Below, in pieces: positions 29,122 to 39,800 of a DNA stretch of 55,411 bases. The translations under genes and the position numbers were made by a program. The notes beneath the pieces are model-generated. The model did no database searches and was not told the origin of the DNA. It saw nothing but the letters and a program-made list of their open reading frames with translations. Position 1 is the stretch's first letter. Each line of letters begins with the position of its first letter. Source of the DNA: a virus; the IMG/VR virus record IMGVR_UViG_3300009551_000002, positions 64,001-119,411 of that record, one strand, 5' to 3'.

Positions 29122-32100
29122 ATGGCAGACGATTATTCAATCCGAGCTAAGATCACTGGCGACGCGTCCGAGTTTAAGGTCGCGATGGAGACTGCTGCTG
29201 CGTCCGCAGAGCAGAATACTGCGCGGATCAAAGCAGAACTCGCAGAGGTCAAAGCTCAATCCGCTATCCTGGCACAGGCGCTCAAGAACGATAGGGATAT
29301 CCTCGCGGCCATAGGTGAACCTAAAGCCGGTACAGGTGCGGCGGATTTCTTGCCGGGCCTAAAAGAACGGCTCGCTGAGACCGAAAAGAGCTTAGAGGAG
29401 ACGCAGAAGAAGGCCGCTGCACTCAAAGCAGAGTTAGCTGGTGTGCCTTCGATCGCTGCGGCTGGTGGCGGTGCTGGTCCTCCTAACGGCCCTAATGGCC
29501 CCGAACTTACTAAGAAACAACTCGATCTTCTAGCGCAAGCTGCGCAGTCAGCGGCGCGTCAACTCCAGACTCTCCCAGCGATCCAAGAGGAGGTTGCTGC
29601 TAAAGTTAATGCCTCCGTAATTGAGATGGCTGCGATCCGCAAACGCGCGGATGCGGAAGTAGCCGAGTCTGCCAAGATTCTCGCCGCAATTCAAGTATCG
29701 GGGCTCGCTGAGTCTGGCGACATCAGAGGACAGTTAGCGCTTACTGGGGCCACAGAAGCACATATCCTAGCGCTAAAGACACAGCAGCAGGTTCAGGCTA
29801 GACAAGCCGAGGTTACTGCCGAGGCTGCTGCTCGCGAGGAACTCCTCGCACGTGCGACTGCTCAGTCGACGGCTGCGACCGAGGCTGACATTCAAGCTAA
29901 GGTCCAGGACGCTATCACCAGTGCGGGTTCTGCGACTGCCGCGCTCCAGATAGCAGACGCACAAGAGGCTACTCTCTCAGGCGCGCGTAAACAAGCTGCC
30001 GCGATTGAGCAGGCCAACCAAATCATTCAGCGCTCGTCGACGACTGTCGCTCAAATTCAAGCCGAGGTTGCAAGTCAGACCGGCATCTCTGCCGAGAAGA
30101 TGGCGACGTACGTCAAGCGTGCGTCTACTGAAGTCAATGAAGCTAATAAGGCTATCGGAGCAAGCCAACTCGCACTTAGTGAATCAATCGCCGCTGGTGA
30201 CCAAGCCGCGATTGATTCTATGGCAGCGCTTCAGAATACTGCTGCCGGTCTTGCTTCTGGGCTCGCTGCTCTAAAGAGTCAGTATGCCGACATTACTACC
30301 TCGCAGCAGGCTGCTGCCGACGCTGCTGCTCAACAGGCATCCGCGCTCGATGTCGTCACTGAAGTCACCACGGCAGCAGCCGAACGTGGCCAGAACTTCG
30401 CAGCCATCCAGCAGGAAATCGCAGCAGGTGTCGGCAAGACCTCTGTAGAGTTAGGGGCTACTTATGTCCGTGCAACTGCCGCTGCGCGAGAAGCCACGAA
30501 TGCTCTCGTCCATGACGCAGAACGTCTCGGTCCAGCGATCCAACAGAAACTTCCCGGCGCAGACGCTGCCTTGGCTACCCTGCGTGCGCAGATGCAGCAG
30601 ACTCGTCTTGCTGCCGCTGAACTCGCAGCGACGATCAAACTCGTCGAACTCGCCGAGGCTGAATCCACGCCCGCAGCACAGGCTGCCGCATTAGCTCAGT
30701 TCCAGAATGCGATCGCAGAAAAGGGGTCTGCGGTTGCGGCGCTCGAAGCTGAAGTCGCTGCTAGGAAACTCGCTGCGGCTCAAGATCAAGTTGCGACGTC
30801 GTCAAACGTCGCTCGTGTCGCTGAAGCTGAACTCGTAGGTTCTACGCAGGGCATGATCTTCGCCCTATCGCGTGTCCTTGCTTCCATACCGGCAATCCAG
30901 GAAGGGTTAAAACTTCTATTCCCGATTATTACTGCTGTAGCGTTCGCCGAGATCCTTGATCAGACGATCAACAAAGTAGGTGAATTAGCGGACGCGTTCG
31001 AGGGATTCGGTAAAGAGGAGAAGGCTCGTCTCGAAGATAATATTCGTGTAGCGCAGAATTCATTCGACACGTATTTCAATCTTCGCGAGAAGCTCAATCA
31101 GAATCGTGGGATTGGGTACACCGGAATCCCCAAGTTATCGATTGAGTCCAAGGCCGCCGAAGGAGATCTGAAGCAACTCCAAGGGGAAATGACCCGTTTG
31201 GAGACGCAGGCGCAGACTTTACAGAAAGCGCTGGACGCTACCGATTACAGTAAGCTATCGAAGAAGCCTTCGCCGGAATCCGGGGCGAGCGATCCGTTCT
31301 TCACGTTACTCGCGCCGAACGTCACTAAGTTCAGTGCTCCGGCTGCGGAGGCGATCAATCGTTTCCAGGGCAGGGAAATTAATCCACAAGTAGGAACTCA
31401 CGACGAGGTCGAGAAGAACCTTACTGATAACCAAAAGGCACGGGAAGCGCTTCAGGCCAAGATCGATATCGCCAAGAACGCAGAAGCTCCGCGTATCCAG
31501 GCTGAAATAGCTGATACTGCCTTTAAGCAAAGCATCGAACTCGAAGAACGACGGATCGCGAAGATCAAGGAGTTCGGAGTCGCCGAGGCAGCCGAGCTAC
31601 GGAAGCGTGCGCAAGACGAGTTCGTCAACGGCCAGATCGATGCCGATCAGAAGGCTGCCCTTCTCACTAAGGCTGCGGAAGACCAATTCCAAATTGAGCA
31701 GACGTACGCGAAGAAACATGATGCGCTGCAAGAGCAACTTAAAGCAAAGGGTGCGACCCCGTCGTTCATAAACGAAGAGATCGATCAGCAGCGTCGTCAG
31801 ATCGATCTCCAACGCGGACTTGATCAGGTCGACATCCAACGTGCCAAAGATCACAAAGCCGAACTAAATAAGATCAACGAAGAGCATCTCAAGCAGATCA
31901 CCGACAAACTCCCCGAGGTCGAGGAAGCCGCGCCTGAGGGCCACGGCAAACAGGCCGGGCTCGCCTTCCTCCAGGAACAGCAGGCAGCGATCCAGAAGCT
32001 CCCTAAGAGTGACCTGGAAGAGTACCAAAAAGCCGTCGAATACCTCGCGAAGGCGATCCCTCGCCTCATGGGTGCAGCTTCTAAAGAAGCTGAGGAAGCC

Positions 32101-33915
32101 GTCAAGCGTTCTGTCGATGAACAGTACCGTGCTTGGGAGCGTGGCGGCGAACGGACTACCGTACAGATCATCCAGTTTTGGAGTGCTGTCCGTGCGATCA
32201 ATGCCGACAACATCGCTGTCGTCAAGGAAGCCGACGAAAAGATCACCCAGTCGACCGAGAAGTTCCGGGAGAACACTCGTAAGGTCAACGAAGAGATCGA
32301 AAAACAAAACGAGCTACGTCGTGAGGGCGTGCTCATCGCTGAAAAAGCGAACATCGAACAGAAGTACATCACCACACCTCCTGCATCTCTTAGCCCATTC
32401 GCGCCTACGCCGGAGCAGCAGCAGAAGCAAGAGGTCGGCAAAATCGATCTCAGCGCGATCCAATCGAAGATTGCCGCTGTTAATGAAGAATTAAGGATCG
32501 AAGAGGAAGCCAATCGTACTGCTACAGACAACTACGCGAAGCTCCAAAGCAAGAAGCTCGCACTAGAGAACGAGTTCCTTGCCAAGAGTAGGGCTCTCGA
32601 AAACGAAGCTCTCAAGGATCAACTCCAGAATTACCTCCAGTACATTCAGCAGATCGACCAAGCTTTCCTCAAAGGCATAAACGAGTGGGTCTTTAGCCAG
32701 AAGCGGTTCAGCGTGGCGATGATGGATGCCTGGAAAGGCATCGTCACCAGTGTCGTCCAGGACATTGAGAAGATCACGATCAAGTGGATCGAAGCCCACT
32801 TGATCATGAGGGCGCTCAACAAAATAGTCGGCCCGCAGCCTCAGTTCAATCCCGGTGCCGGGCCGGGTCACGGATATGGGCCACCTACTCCTCTTGGAGT
32901 TCCTGGCACTGTGCCGACACCGGTCACTATCGTTGGTGGAGGTGGTATCCTCTCCGGCAATGGCGGTTTGTTAGGCACTGGCGGCATCCCCAGAATCGGG
33001 ACTGGACCGTTGGGCGGTAGCGACCAGCAACCAAAAGAGTACGACGAGTATGGCTTCCGAAAGCGTCCGAGTTCGGCATTAGGTGTTGCCGGTGAGGCTC
33101 TAGGGGCACTGGGTGGTTCAAAGGGAACGGGTGCCGGAGCGGGCGACGACGCCTCTTTGCAAATCGGAGTCGCGGCAACCCAAAAAGCAGCCGCTGAGGA
33201 ACAGACGATTTGGCAGCAATCTATCCAAAAGTATCTCGGATTTAATCAACAAAAGTTAGTCTCCGATCAGGTCACAGCGAGTCGGCAGATTGCAATCGAT
33301 ACTTCCGAGAATACACAGAAGGAGGTGATGTCTGCTAGGTCTTCTGCGATCGAAGCACAACAAGCCACATTCTCGGTAACACGCTATGAGGCGATGAAAG
33401 AGACCGAGGTCGGTGTCACTGCCGCGACCGAAGCTCAGAAGACGGCGTTGACGGCTGCCGGGGCATCGGCGAGCGCTGCTGCGGAGAAGACCGCAAACTC
33501 TACCAGTATCCTTGGATCTGCCAAGAAAGCCTACGCTGCCGTTAGCGCGAACGAGGGCATCAACTCGATTCCCTTCATTGGCCCGGCGTTAGCGCAGGCT
33601 GCTGGCGTCGCGGCCTTCGGAGCGATCCTGGCCTTTGGCGCTTACGAAAAGGGCGGTATAGTTGGTGCTGCTCCGACTCTAGCTTTGCTCCATCCTCACG
33701 AGATGGTTCTCCCTAAGAATATTAGCCAGAGTGTGCAGTCTATGGCTGAAAACGGTGGAGGGCAGGGAGGGCAGGGAGGCAGCGAAGTACACGTTCATTT
33801 CCACAACACGATACACGCGCTCGATCACCAGGGCATGGACCGTGTGCTGGACAAACACGGTAAAACACTCGTCCGTTACGTCAAGTCTGAGATGCGCGCC
33901 GGGAGATTCGCTTAA
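29122..33915 (+). CDS. Tape measure protein
   Basis: 1597 residues. It is long and Ala/Gln/Glu-rich, with predicted coiled coil over most of residues 1-560 and 700-1200, a hydrophobic segment near residues 600-630 (FALSRVLASIPAIQEGLKLLFPIITAVAF split over two helices) and a Gly/Pro-rich section at about 1235-1310. The C-terminus has a HEMVLPKNISQS motif common in tape measures, followed by a Gly-rich linker and a His-rich strand. It sets tail length (about 240 nm by the usual 0.15 nm per residue) and threads the tube. ATG 29122 is 5 nt after the chaperone stop. Confidence 0.93.
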   Translation: MADDYSIRAKITGDASEFKVAMETAAASAEQNTARIKAELAEVKAQSAILAQALKNDRDILAAIGEPKAGTGAADFLPGLKERLAETEKSLEETQKKAAALKAELAGVPSIAAAGGGAGPPNGPNGPELTKKQLDLLAQAAQSAARQLQTLPAIQEEVAAKVNASVIEMAAIRKRADAEVAESAKILAAIQVSGLAESGDIRGQLALTGATEAHILALKTQQQVQARQAEVTAEAAAREELLARATAQSTAATEADIQAKVQDAITSAGSATAALQIADAQEATLSGARKQAAAIEQANQIIQRSSTTVAQIQAEVASQTGISAEKMATYVKRASTEVNEANKAIGASQLALSESIAAGDQAAIDSMAALQNTAAGLASGLAALKSQYADITTSQQAAADAAAQQASALDVVTEVTTAAAERGQNFAAIQQEIAAGVGKTSVELGATYVRATAAAREATNALVHDAERLGPAIQQKLPGADAALATLRAQMQQTRLAAAELAATIKLVELAEAESTPAAQAAALAQFQNAIAEKGSAVAALEAEVAARKLAAAQDQVATSSNVARVAEAELVGSTQGMIFALSRVLASIPAIQEGLKLLFPIITAVAFAEILDQTINKVGELADAFEGFGKEEKARLEDNIRVAQNSFDTYFNLREKLNQNRGIGYTGIPKLSIESKAAEGDLKQLQGEMTRLETQAQTLQKALDATDYSKLSKKPSPESGASDPFFTLLAPNVTKFSAPAAEAINRFQGREINPQVGTHDEVEKNLTDNQKAREALQAKIDIAKNAEAPRIQAEIADTAFKQSIELEERRIAKIKEFGVAEAAELRKRAQDEFVNGQIDADQKAALLTKAAEDQFQIEQTYAKKHDALQEQLKAKGATPSFINEEIDQQRRQIDLQRGLDQVDIQRAKDHKAELNKINEEHLKQITDKLPEVEEAAPEGHGKQAGLAFLQEQQAAIQKLPKSDLEEYQKAVEYLAKAIPRLMGAASKEAEEAVKRSVDEQYRAWERGGERTTVQIIQFWSAVRAINADNIAVVKEADEKITQSTEKFRENTRKVNEEIEKQNELRREGVLIAEKANIEQKYITTPPASLSPFAPTPEQQQKQEVGKIDLSAIQSKIAAVNEELRIEEEANRTATDNYAKLQSKKLALENEFLAKSRALENEALKDQLQNYLQYIQQIDQAFLKGINEWVFSQKRFSVAMMDAWKGIVTSVVQDIEKITIKWIEAHLIMRALNKIVGPQPQFNPGAGPGHGYGPPTPLGVPGTVPTPVTIVGGGGILSGNGGLLGTGGIPRIGTGPLGGSDQQPKEYDEYGFRKRPSSALGVAGEALGALGGSKGTGAGAGDDASLQIGVAATQKAAAEEQTIWQQSIQKYLGFNQQKLVSDQVTASRQIAIDTSENTQKEVMSARSSAIEAQQATFSVTRYEAMKETEVGVTAATEAQKTALTAAGASASAAAEKTANSTSILGSAKKAYAAVSANEGINSIPFIGPALAQAAGVAAFGAILAFGAYEKGGIVGAAPTLALLHPHEMVLPKNISQSVQSMAENGGGQGGQGGSEVHVHFHNTIHALDHQGMDRVLDKHGKTLVRYVKSEMRAGRFA

Positions 33916-34529
33916 TGCTTCCTATCTTTCCCCAGGCTGGTAGACCCGGTCTCGGCTATCCCGTGGTACGTCGTCCGTATTTCTCTACAATTGTGACTAC
34001 GGCTTCGAGTGGTACGGAAGTCCGCATCGGGAATTATCTTTATCCACTGTCGGAGTGGGATTTATTGTTCGAGGGGCTCAAGGCCGATCAGTTGAATCAG
34101 ACCTTGCAGACACTTTACGGCTTCTACGTCAGTAACTACGGCAAGTTTGGTGCGTTTCTTTTTGAAGACTTGACTGACAATACCACTAGTCCTGACCCTA
34201 CGAATCCTACCCCTTCTATCATCATCGCGGACGGAGTAACGCAGAAGTACCAGATCGGGCGCTGCTGGCCAAACGGCGGATCGACCGGCTTTGAGCCTCT
34301 GTTCGATCTGAATGGAACTCCCACGGTGACTCCGACTCCGTCTTCGATTAGCACCAATGGCTTGATGGATTTCGGTGGAGCCTTGCCGGTCGGCACGCAA
34401 ATCAAGATGGACTTCAAGTATTACTGGCGAGTGCGTTTCGCCGACGATGACTTAGAGTTCAGCAATTTCGGCCAATATTTGTGGGAAATGAAGAAGCTTA
34501 CTCTCCGTCAGGTGCGCACGTCATTATGA
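33915..34529 (+). CDS. DUF2460-like distal tail protein, 204 aa
   Basis: Overlaps the tape-measure stop by 1 nt. Beta-rich with a VVRRPYFSTIVTTASSGTEVR strand, LYPLSEWDLLFEGL, and FEDLTDNTT then YYWRVRFADDDLEFSNFG, matching the DUF2460 pattern of tail proteins that follow tape measures. It would form part of the tail tip or baseplate hub. The C-terminus LWEMKKLTLRQV is typical of the family. Confidence 0.75.
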   Translation: MLPIFPQAGRPGLGYPVVRRPYFSTIVTTASSGTEVRIGNYLYPLSEWDLLFEGLKADQLNQTLQTLYGFYVSNYGKFGAFLFEDLTDNTTSPDPTNPTPSIIIADGVTQKYQIGRCWPNGGSTGFEPLFDLNGTPTVTPTPSSISTNGLMDFGGALPVGTQIKMDFKYYWRVRFADDDLEFSNFGQYLWEMKKLTLRQVRTSL

Positions 34530-34530
34530 C

Positions 34531-34731
34531 CTACCACTCTATCTCTTGGAGTTCAGGCTTCTCGTCTAAGAGACATATCTGGACGCATAGTCTTCCTGGA
34601 CAGGACTGGTCTGTATGCCGATAGTATCTCCTGATCGAATCGACGATCGGCCAGCCTTCCTGGCGATAACACGGCATCTCTCCCCCACAGAGTTTGCAGG
34701 GGAGAGTCGCCGGGTAAGTAGACGTGCTCAT
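34531..34731 (-). CDS. Possible minus-strand zinc-finger protein, 66 aa
   Basis: Lies in the 234-bp gap between two tail genes. Encodes CKLCGG (about residues 12-17) and YRHTDQSCPG (about 38-47), a CxxC...H...C arrangement like a small zinc finger. No Shine-Dalgarno precedes the ATG at 34731, so the gene is uncertain. If real, it is transcribed against the tail operon. The gap holds no convincing plus-strand gene. Confidence 0.4.
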   Translation of the reverse strand: MSTSTYPATLPCKLCGGEMPCYRQEGWPIVDSIRRYYRHTDQSCPGRLCVQICLLDEKPELQEIEW

Positions 34732-34763
34732 GGATCAATAGTACTACAAATGAGTAAGAAATC

Positions 34764-36323
34764 ATGAAAGCCGCCAGCCAACAGTTGATCGACTTCCTCG
34801 CCAACCTGTCAGAGAACGAACCTGACGCGGCAGTGTGGATCGTCGACCTGTACACGTTCACCTTGACGAACGGTCTCGTCCTCAACTGGTGCTCGTGGGA
34901 TCAGCCCATTACTCTTCGGCAGGGCTCCATCACCGGAGCGCAGTTATCGGCAGGAGGAGTTGGCTCGCGTGTTGGCGATACCTACGTCTTGAATGCTGGA
35001 AACAACGATGCCATCATCGAAGCCCAAGCGGTCGACGGCATCGGCGCGATCACGCAGTTCACCTACAACGCGCTCTCTACCGATTCCGCCAACAGTCCCG
35101 GCACCGGCTATCAGATCTGGAATAACGTCACCGTCTATCCTGGCGGTTCGCAGCCCGGTCAAGGCTCTGGAATCCTCATCAACATCACAGCCGTCAGCGG
35201 AACAGTCACCTACGAAGTCCTCTCTCCGGCCACTCCCGACGTGCCTGCTATCGAGCGTTCCAAGATCAATAGCACGGTCGGCCTATCTGTCGATGACCTG
35301 ACTGTGACGATCGCGTCGACGCCGACCGTGCAGATCCCAGCAGGCAGCGGCAATAGTCTCCTGTCTGCTTTGCAATCCGGCACGTTTGACGGCGCTCAAG
35401 TTTCCGTGCAGCGCCTGACGATGCCTCGACCGGGCGATACGAGCCTCGGCACCGTCATGTGGTTCCGAGGCACAGTAGGCGATATCCAGGACATCACGAA
35501 GATTGGTGCCAAGATCATCGTCAAAGCATTGACGGAATATCTGAACATCAACATGCCCAAGAACCTGTTCCAGCCTGGGTGTCGACACACGTTATTCGAC
35601 GTGGGCTGTACTCTGAATCCACAGAATTTCACAACGGCTGGGAGCGTTCAAAGCAATCCGGCACCGACCGTCATTTCCTTTGCAACGAGCTTGACGGCTC
35701 CCGGCCCCATTCCAGGCCCGACTGCCAGTGTAGGACTTTCTCAGACCGGCATTACTGGAGTGAATCTCGCGACAACGACCTATTACGTGGTCGTCACTTA
35801 CGTTACCGGTGTAGGCGAGACTGGCCCGTCACCAGAAAGCTCAAGGACGATCGGTTCTGGAAACAGCAATACGCAGAATCAAGTGCTCATCGTCGACTCG
35901 CCGCCTCCCGCAGCCGGAGTGCTCGGCTATAACGTCTACATTGGCGAACAATCCGGCCAATGGCAATTGCAGAACGGCGGCCCTATCCCTATCGGCCAAA
36001 GTTTTACGATGGACGGTGATGGGCTGGTACAGGGCGTGCCTCCACCGAGCGACACCACCGGCTATTACACGCAAGGAGTCATCCTCTTCACTAACGGGGC
36101 GAACGCTGGAGAGAGCCGCTTCATCGTACGCTACGGCGACGACACCACTGGTCGTGGAGTCGTGACGATCATTGATGCACTGCCGGTCACGCCCAATCCC
36201 GGCGATACCTTCATCATCCGTCCTGGCTGCGACAAGCACAGTTCGACTTGTCAGAATAAGTTTAATAATCTTATCCACTTCGGTGGCATGCCGTTTACGC
36301 CTTCGCCGGAGACCTCGTTCTGA
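34764..36323 (+). CDS. DUF2163/BR0599-like tail hub protein with inserted domain, 519 aa
   Basis: N-terminus matches DUF2163 (LIDFLANLSENEPDAAVWIVDLYTF split over helix and strand), and after about residue 268 comes GCRHTLFDVGCTLN. The C-terminal GCDKHSSTCQNKFNNLIHFG is the BR0599 signature, with cysteines that may bind metal or form disulfides. Between them (about 300-430) sits an extra Gly/Thr/Pro-rich fibronectin-like region. Together with the gene at 33915 this forms the baseplate hub set. Confidence 0.7.
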   Translation: MKAASQQLIDFLANLSENEPDAAVWIVDLYTFTLTNGLVLNWCSWDQPITLRQGSITGAQLSAGGVGSRVGDTYVLNAGNNDAIIEAQAVDGIGAITQFTYNALSTDSANSPGTGYQIWNNVTVYPGGSQPGQGSGILINITAVSGTVTYEVLSPATPDVPAIERSKINSTVGLSVDDLTVTIASTPTVQIPAGSGNSLLSALQSGTFDGAQVSVQRLTMPRPGDTSLGTVMWFRGTVGDIQDITKIGAKIIVKALTEYLNINMPKNLFQPGCRHTLFDVGCTLNPQNFTTAGSVQSNPAPTVISFATSLTAPGPIPGPTASVGLSQTGITGVNLATTTYYVVVTYVTGVGETGPSPESSRTIGSGNSNTQNQVLIVDSPPPAAGVLGYNVYIGEQSGQWQLQNGGPIPIGQSFTMDGDGLVQGVPPPSDTTGYYTQGVILFTNGANAGESRFIVRYGDDTTGRGVVTIIDALPVTPNPGDTFIIRPGCDKHSSTCQNKFNNLIHFGGMPFTPSPETSF

Positions 36324-36324
36324 T

Positions 36325-36762
36325 ATGTTTCCCGACTCTCCATCGATTCGTCAGCAGGTCATCGAAGAGGCCGAACGCTGGAAGGGCACCCCCTTCCTCC
36401 ACAACGCCATGGTTCGCGGCTGCGGTGTCGGCTGCGGGACTCTGCTCATGGGCGTCTATGGCGCGCTAGGCGTCCCTGTGCCGACTCTCGACGAGTTAGG
36501 ACATTTCCCTCGTGACTGGCACCAGCATACAGACGAGGAACGCTATCTGAACATCCTCCTCAAGTACTCAAAGATCGTCGCAGCGCCTCAGCCGGGCGAT
36601 ATGGTGCTCTTCAAGATGAAGCGGGTCTACGGTCACTCTGGCCTTATCACTACGTGGCCTCACCTGATTCATGTCCTCTGGGGCAGCACCGTGCAGGGCG
36701 CGAATGCCGATCAGATGCCCTTGCAGAAATATCCAAGAATATTCCTCAGTCCGTTTGTGTAA
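36325..36762 (+). CDS. NlpC/P60-family tail tip peptidase, 145 aa
   Basis: Catalytic Cys in GVGCGT (Cys37), then the GHSG motif with His104; overall length fits a single NlpC/P60 domain. It would cleave peptide stems of peptidoglycan at DNA entry. It follows the hub protein and precedes the tip protein, the usual order. ATG 36325 lies one base after the previous stop. Confidence 0.8.
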   Translation: MFPDSPSIRQQVIEEAERWKGTPFLHNAMVRGCGVGCGTLLMGVYGALGVPVPTLDELGHFPRDWHQHTDEERYLNILLKYSKIVAAPQPGDMVLFKMKRVYGHSGLITTWPHLIHVLWGSTVQGANADQMPLQKYPRIFLSPFV

Positions 36763-36804
36763 TCGACCTAAATCCCTTAATCTCTCTGTACCGATTCCCT
36801 TCTC

Positions 36805-39800
36805 ATGTTTGGCTCTCCTAATCAAGCGGCTCCACATATCTTCCTCGGGTATCAACTCCAAAGCTCGATCTTTGGATTGCCGATCCCGATCATCTATGGT
36901 CAGCAACGAATGGCTGGCAACGTCATTTGGACCGGGAACTGGCAAGCGAATCCGTATTCCGGTTCTGGCGGCAAAGGCAGCAAGGGAGGCAAGGCAGGCA
37001 AGTCAGGAGCCGGTGGACAGATCTACACCTACTCCAGTGCCATTATCATCGCACTGTGCGGCGGTCCTGTACGTGGGATCGGATACGTGTGGGTCAACAA
37101 GGTTCGGCTTGCTGTTAGCTCGGCGAGCGAGCCGATTCTCATCCCGTCAGACGGCAGTCCAGTGGTCCCAGGCAATGCTGGGATACAGACCGCAACCGAT
37201 ACCGGAGTGACCGATATCACGACTGGACTATCATTTGCTTTATTTACTCCTACTGGCGTAAACCCCAATCTAGGTAAAGGACAATATTCTTACAACAACG
37301 GGACTTATACTTTTAGTCTTCTGGATGGCGGGACGACGGTCCTTATCAACTCGACGGGACAAACCTTCGCGATCCCGAATCCTAACCCTGGAGCCTTCAT
37401 TCCGAATCAGACCGCTTCGTTTACGGCAGCGACGACGACCAGCAATCTGATCACCGACAGCGGAGTCTATCAGGCAGTCACGTATAACGCGACGGCGACG
37501 GATTACGGCAACCCTGCCGGAGCGGTCTCGCTGATCGGCAATCAGCAGATCAAGTTCCGTAGAGTTCCGTCCAATCCACAGAGCGGTCAGTACACCTTTG
37601 ACCCGACCGTTGGATACGTCTTCAGTCCATTCGATGCCGGTCAACTCATCAGCATCAACTACACCTGGAACGATCCCAATTACCTGACGGACGGCAATCC
37701 AGTGCAGAGTTTGAACCTGACTCTCTTCGGAGGTGAAGAGGGACAAGCTCCTTGGGATTACCTCGAAACCAACTTCCCCTCACAGGCATTAGGCTATTCC
37801 GGCCTCTCTTACCTAGCCAGCAACAAAATGGATTTAGGTTTTAGCGGGGCGCTCGATAATTATGGTTTTGAAGTATTAGGACTGTTCCCATTCGGTGGAG
37901 GCATCATCGATGCGGCGATCCCCGACGTTATCCAACATTTTCTTAGCGATCCTTTTGTTGGTGCTGGTTTTCCTGCTGGTGCTATTGGCGATCTATCCGA
38001 ACTTCGCAACTACACGATCGCCAGCAACATCTTCATCTCGTGCGTGGTTGATAGCCAGCGTACCGCAGCCGACTGGTTATCCGATTGGATGACGATCGCC
38101 AACTGTGAAGCTGTGTGGTCGAATGGCGTTCTGAAGTTCCGTGCCTACGGTGATAAAACCGTCATCGGCAACGGCGTCACGTTCACGCCGGTCACTTCCC
38201 CGATCTACGATCTCGACGACGACGACTTTACTGGCGACGCCGAAACTGCATTACTTAGCGTGACGCGTCCGACGATTCGCGACGCTTACAACTCTGTCAG
38301 CGTCGAGTGGACGAATCGCGCGAACAATTATTCTGCCGAGCCTGTAGAAGAACGCGACGACTGGAGCATCTCCCAATACGGCTTACGTCCTGCTCCTGTG
38401 CAGCAGCTACACTCGATCACCACTAGCACTGTCGGTCAGATGGTGGCGAACACAGCCCTGCAACGCAGCGTATACATTCGCAACCAATATAAGTTCAAGT
38501 TGTCCGCAGTTAAGTATCAGTTGCTCGAACCAATGGACATGGTCACGTTGACCGAGCCGGAGATGGGTCTGTTGAAGACTCCGGTTCGCATCAAGTCCAT
38601 CAGCGAAGACGACAAGTTAGAGCTAGAGTTCGAGTGTGAAGAATTCCCGTGGGGCACGGCTACTCCTACTCTCTTTCCTAAACAGAACATCGGCCCGTTC
38701 GGCCCGGTCTATTATCAGAATCCCGGTAACACGCTTCCGGTATTGTTCTACGAGCCTGATCCACCGGCAGTCATCTCTGGTGGCGTCGTCAATACTCTCT
38801 ACATCGGTCTGGCGGGTGCACAGAACTGGGGCGGCTGCCACGTCTACGCCTCAACTGACGGTGGGAAGAGCTACGTCCATGTCGGTAAGCAGACAGGGAC
38901 TTCGACTGTCGGCTACCTTACCGCTCCGTTGCCCCCGGTGACTTCACCCGACGACACCAGCACTTTGTCGTTGGATATGTCCATCAGTCAAGCAGAATTG
39001 CTGTCTTACACGCAATCTCAAGAGAACAATCTGGTCCCGCTTTGTGTCATTGACCAGGAACTGATTTCTTACAGAACTGCAAAACTAACCGGAAATAATC
39101 AGTGGGATCTGACGCACATGCAGCGCGCGGCTTACGAGAGCCCGCTCTCGCAACACAGTGTCGGCTCTCCTTTCGGTTTCTTCGACGACGCAATGTTCGT
39201 TTGGGAGTTCGACGAGTCCAACGTCAACACTACAGTCTATTTCAAATTCCTCAGTTTCAACAAAGCCGGGCTGATGCCGCAGACTCTGGATAAGGTTCCG
39301 GCGTATCCATACTTCATTCACGGGCGGCGTCCTCCGTACCCCTGGTCAACTCACGACCCGTTCACCGAAAACGCACCGAACGATCTCTATCGTAGCCCGA
39401 ACTTCGGTCTATGGGAGAAGCTCCTCACCGACGTCAACGGCAACATTACTCCGCAATTCACGATCGCCGGATTCGGTACGGTCAACGTATTTTCCAAAGC
39501 GACCGTCGCTCCTTCTTTCGGAGCGGTCACGGTCTCTCCGACTGGTGGCACTATCAAAGGGAATCAGGTCGTGGTTCTCGGAGTGTTCGCGCAGGCCAGC
39601 GATAACCTCTTCACGCGCATGGCTCTGATGTCGGTGGAAGTTCCTGCCGGATCGGATACCAACAGAATCGACTTTACTGTTTCTTTCGCCAATCCTACCG
39701 ACCAGGGATGGATCGCGATCACGACCGATCCGGAAGCTGGGTGGTTCGGCCCCGGCATCGTAGCGGTTCCGACGAACTCGACGGCATCGCTGACTCCGCA

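Noticed and set aside
34526-34624. 32-codon plus-strand ORF overlapping the stop of the DUF2460 gene
   Set aside because: The ATGA overlap is suggestive, but the product has no organised features.
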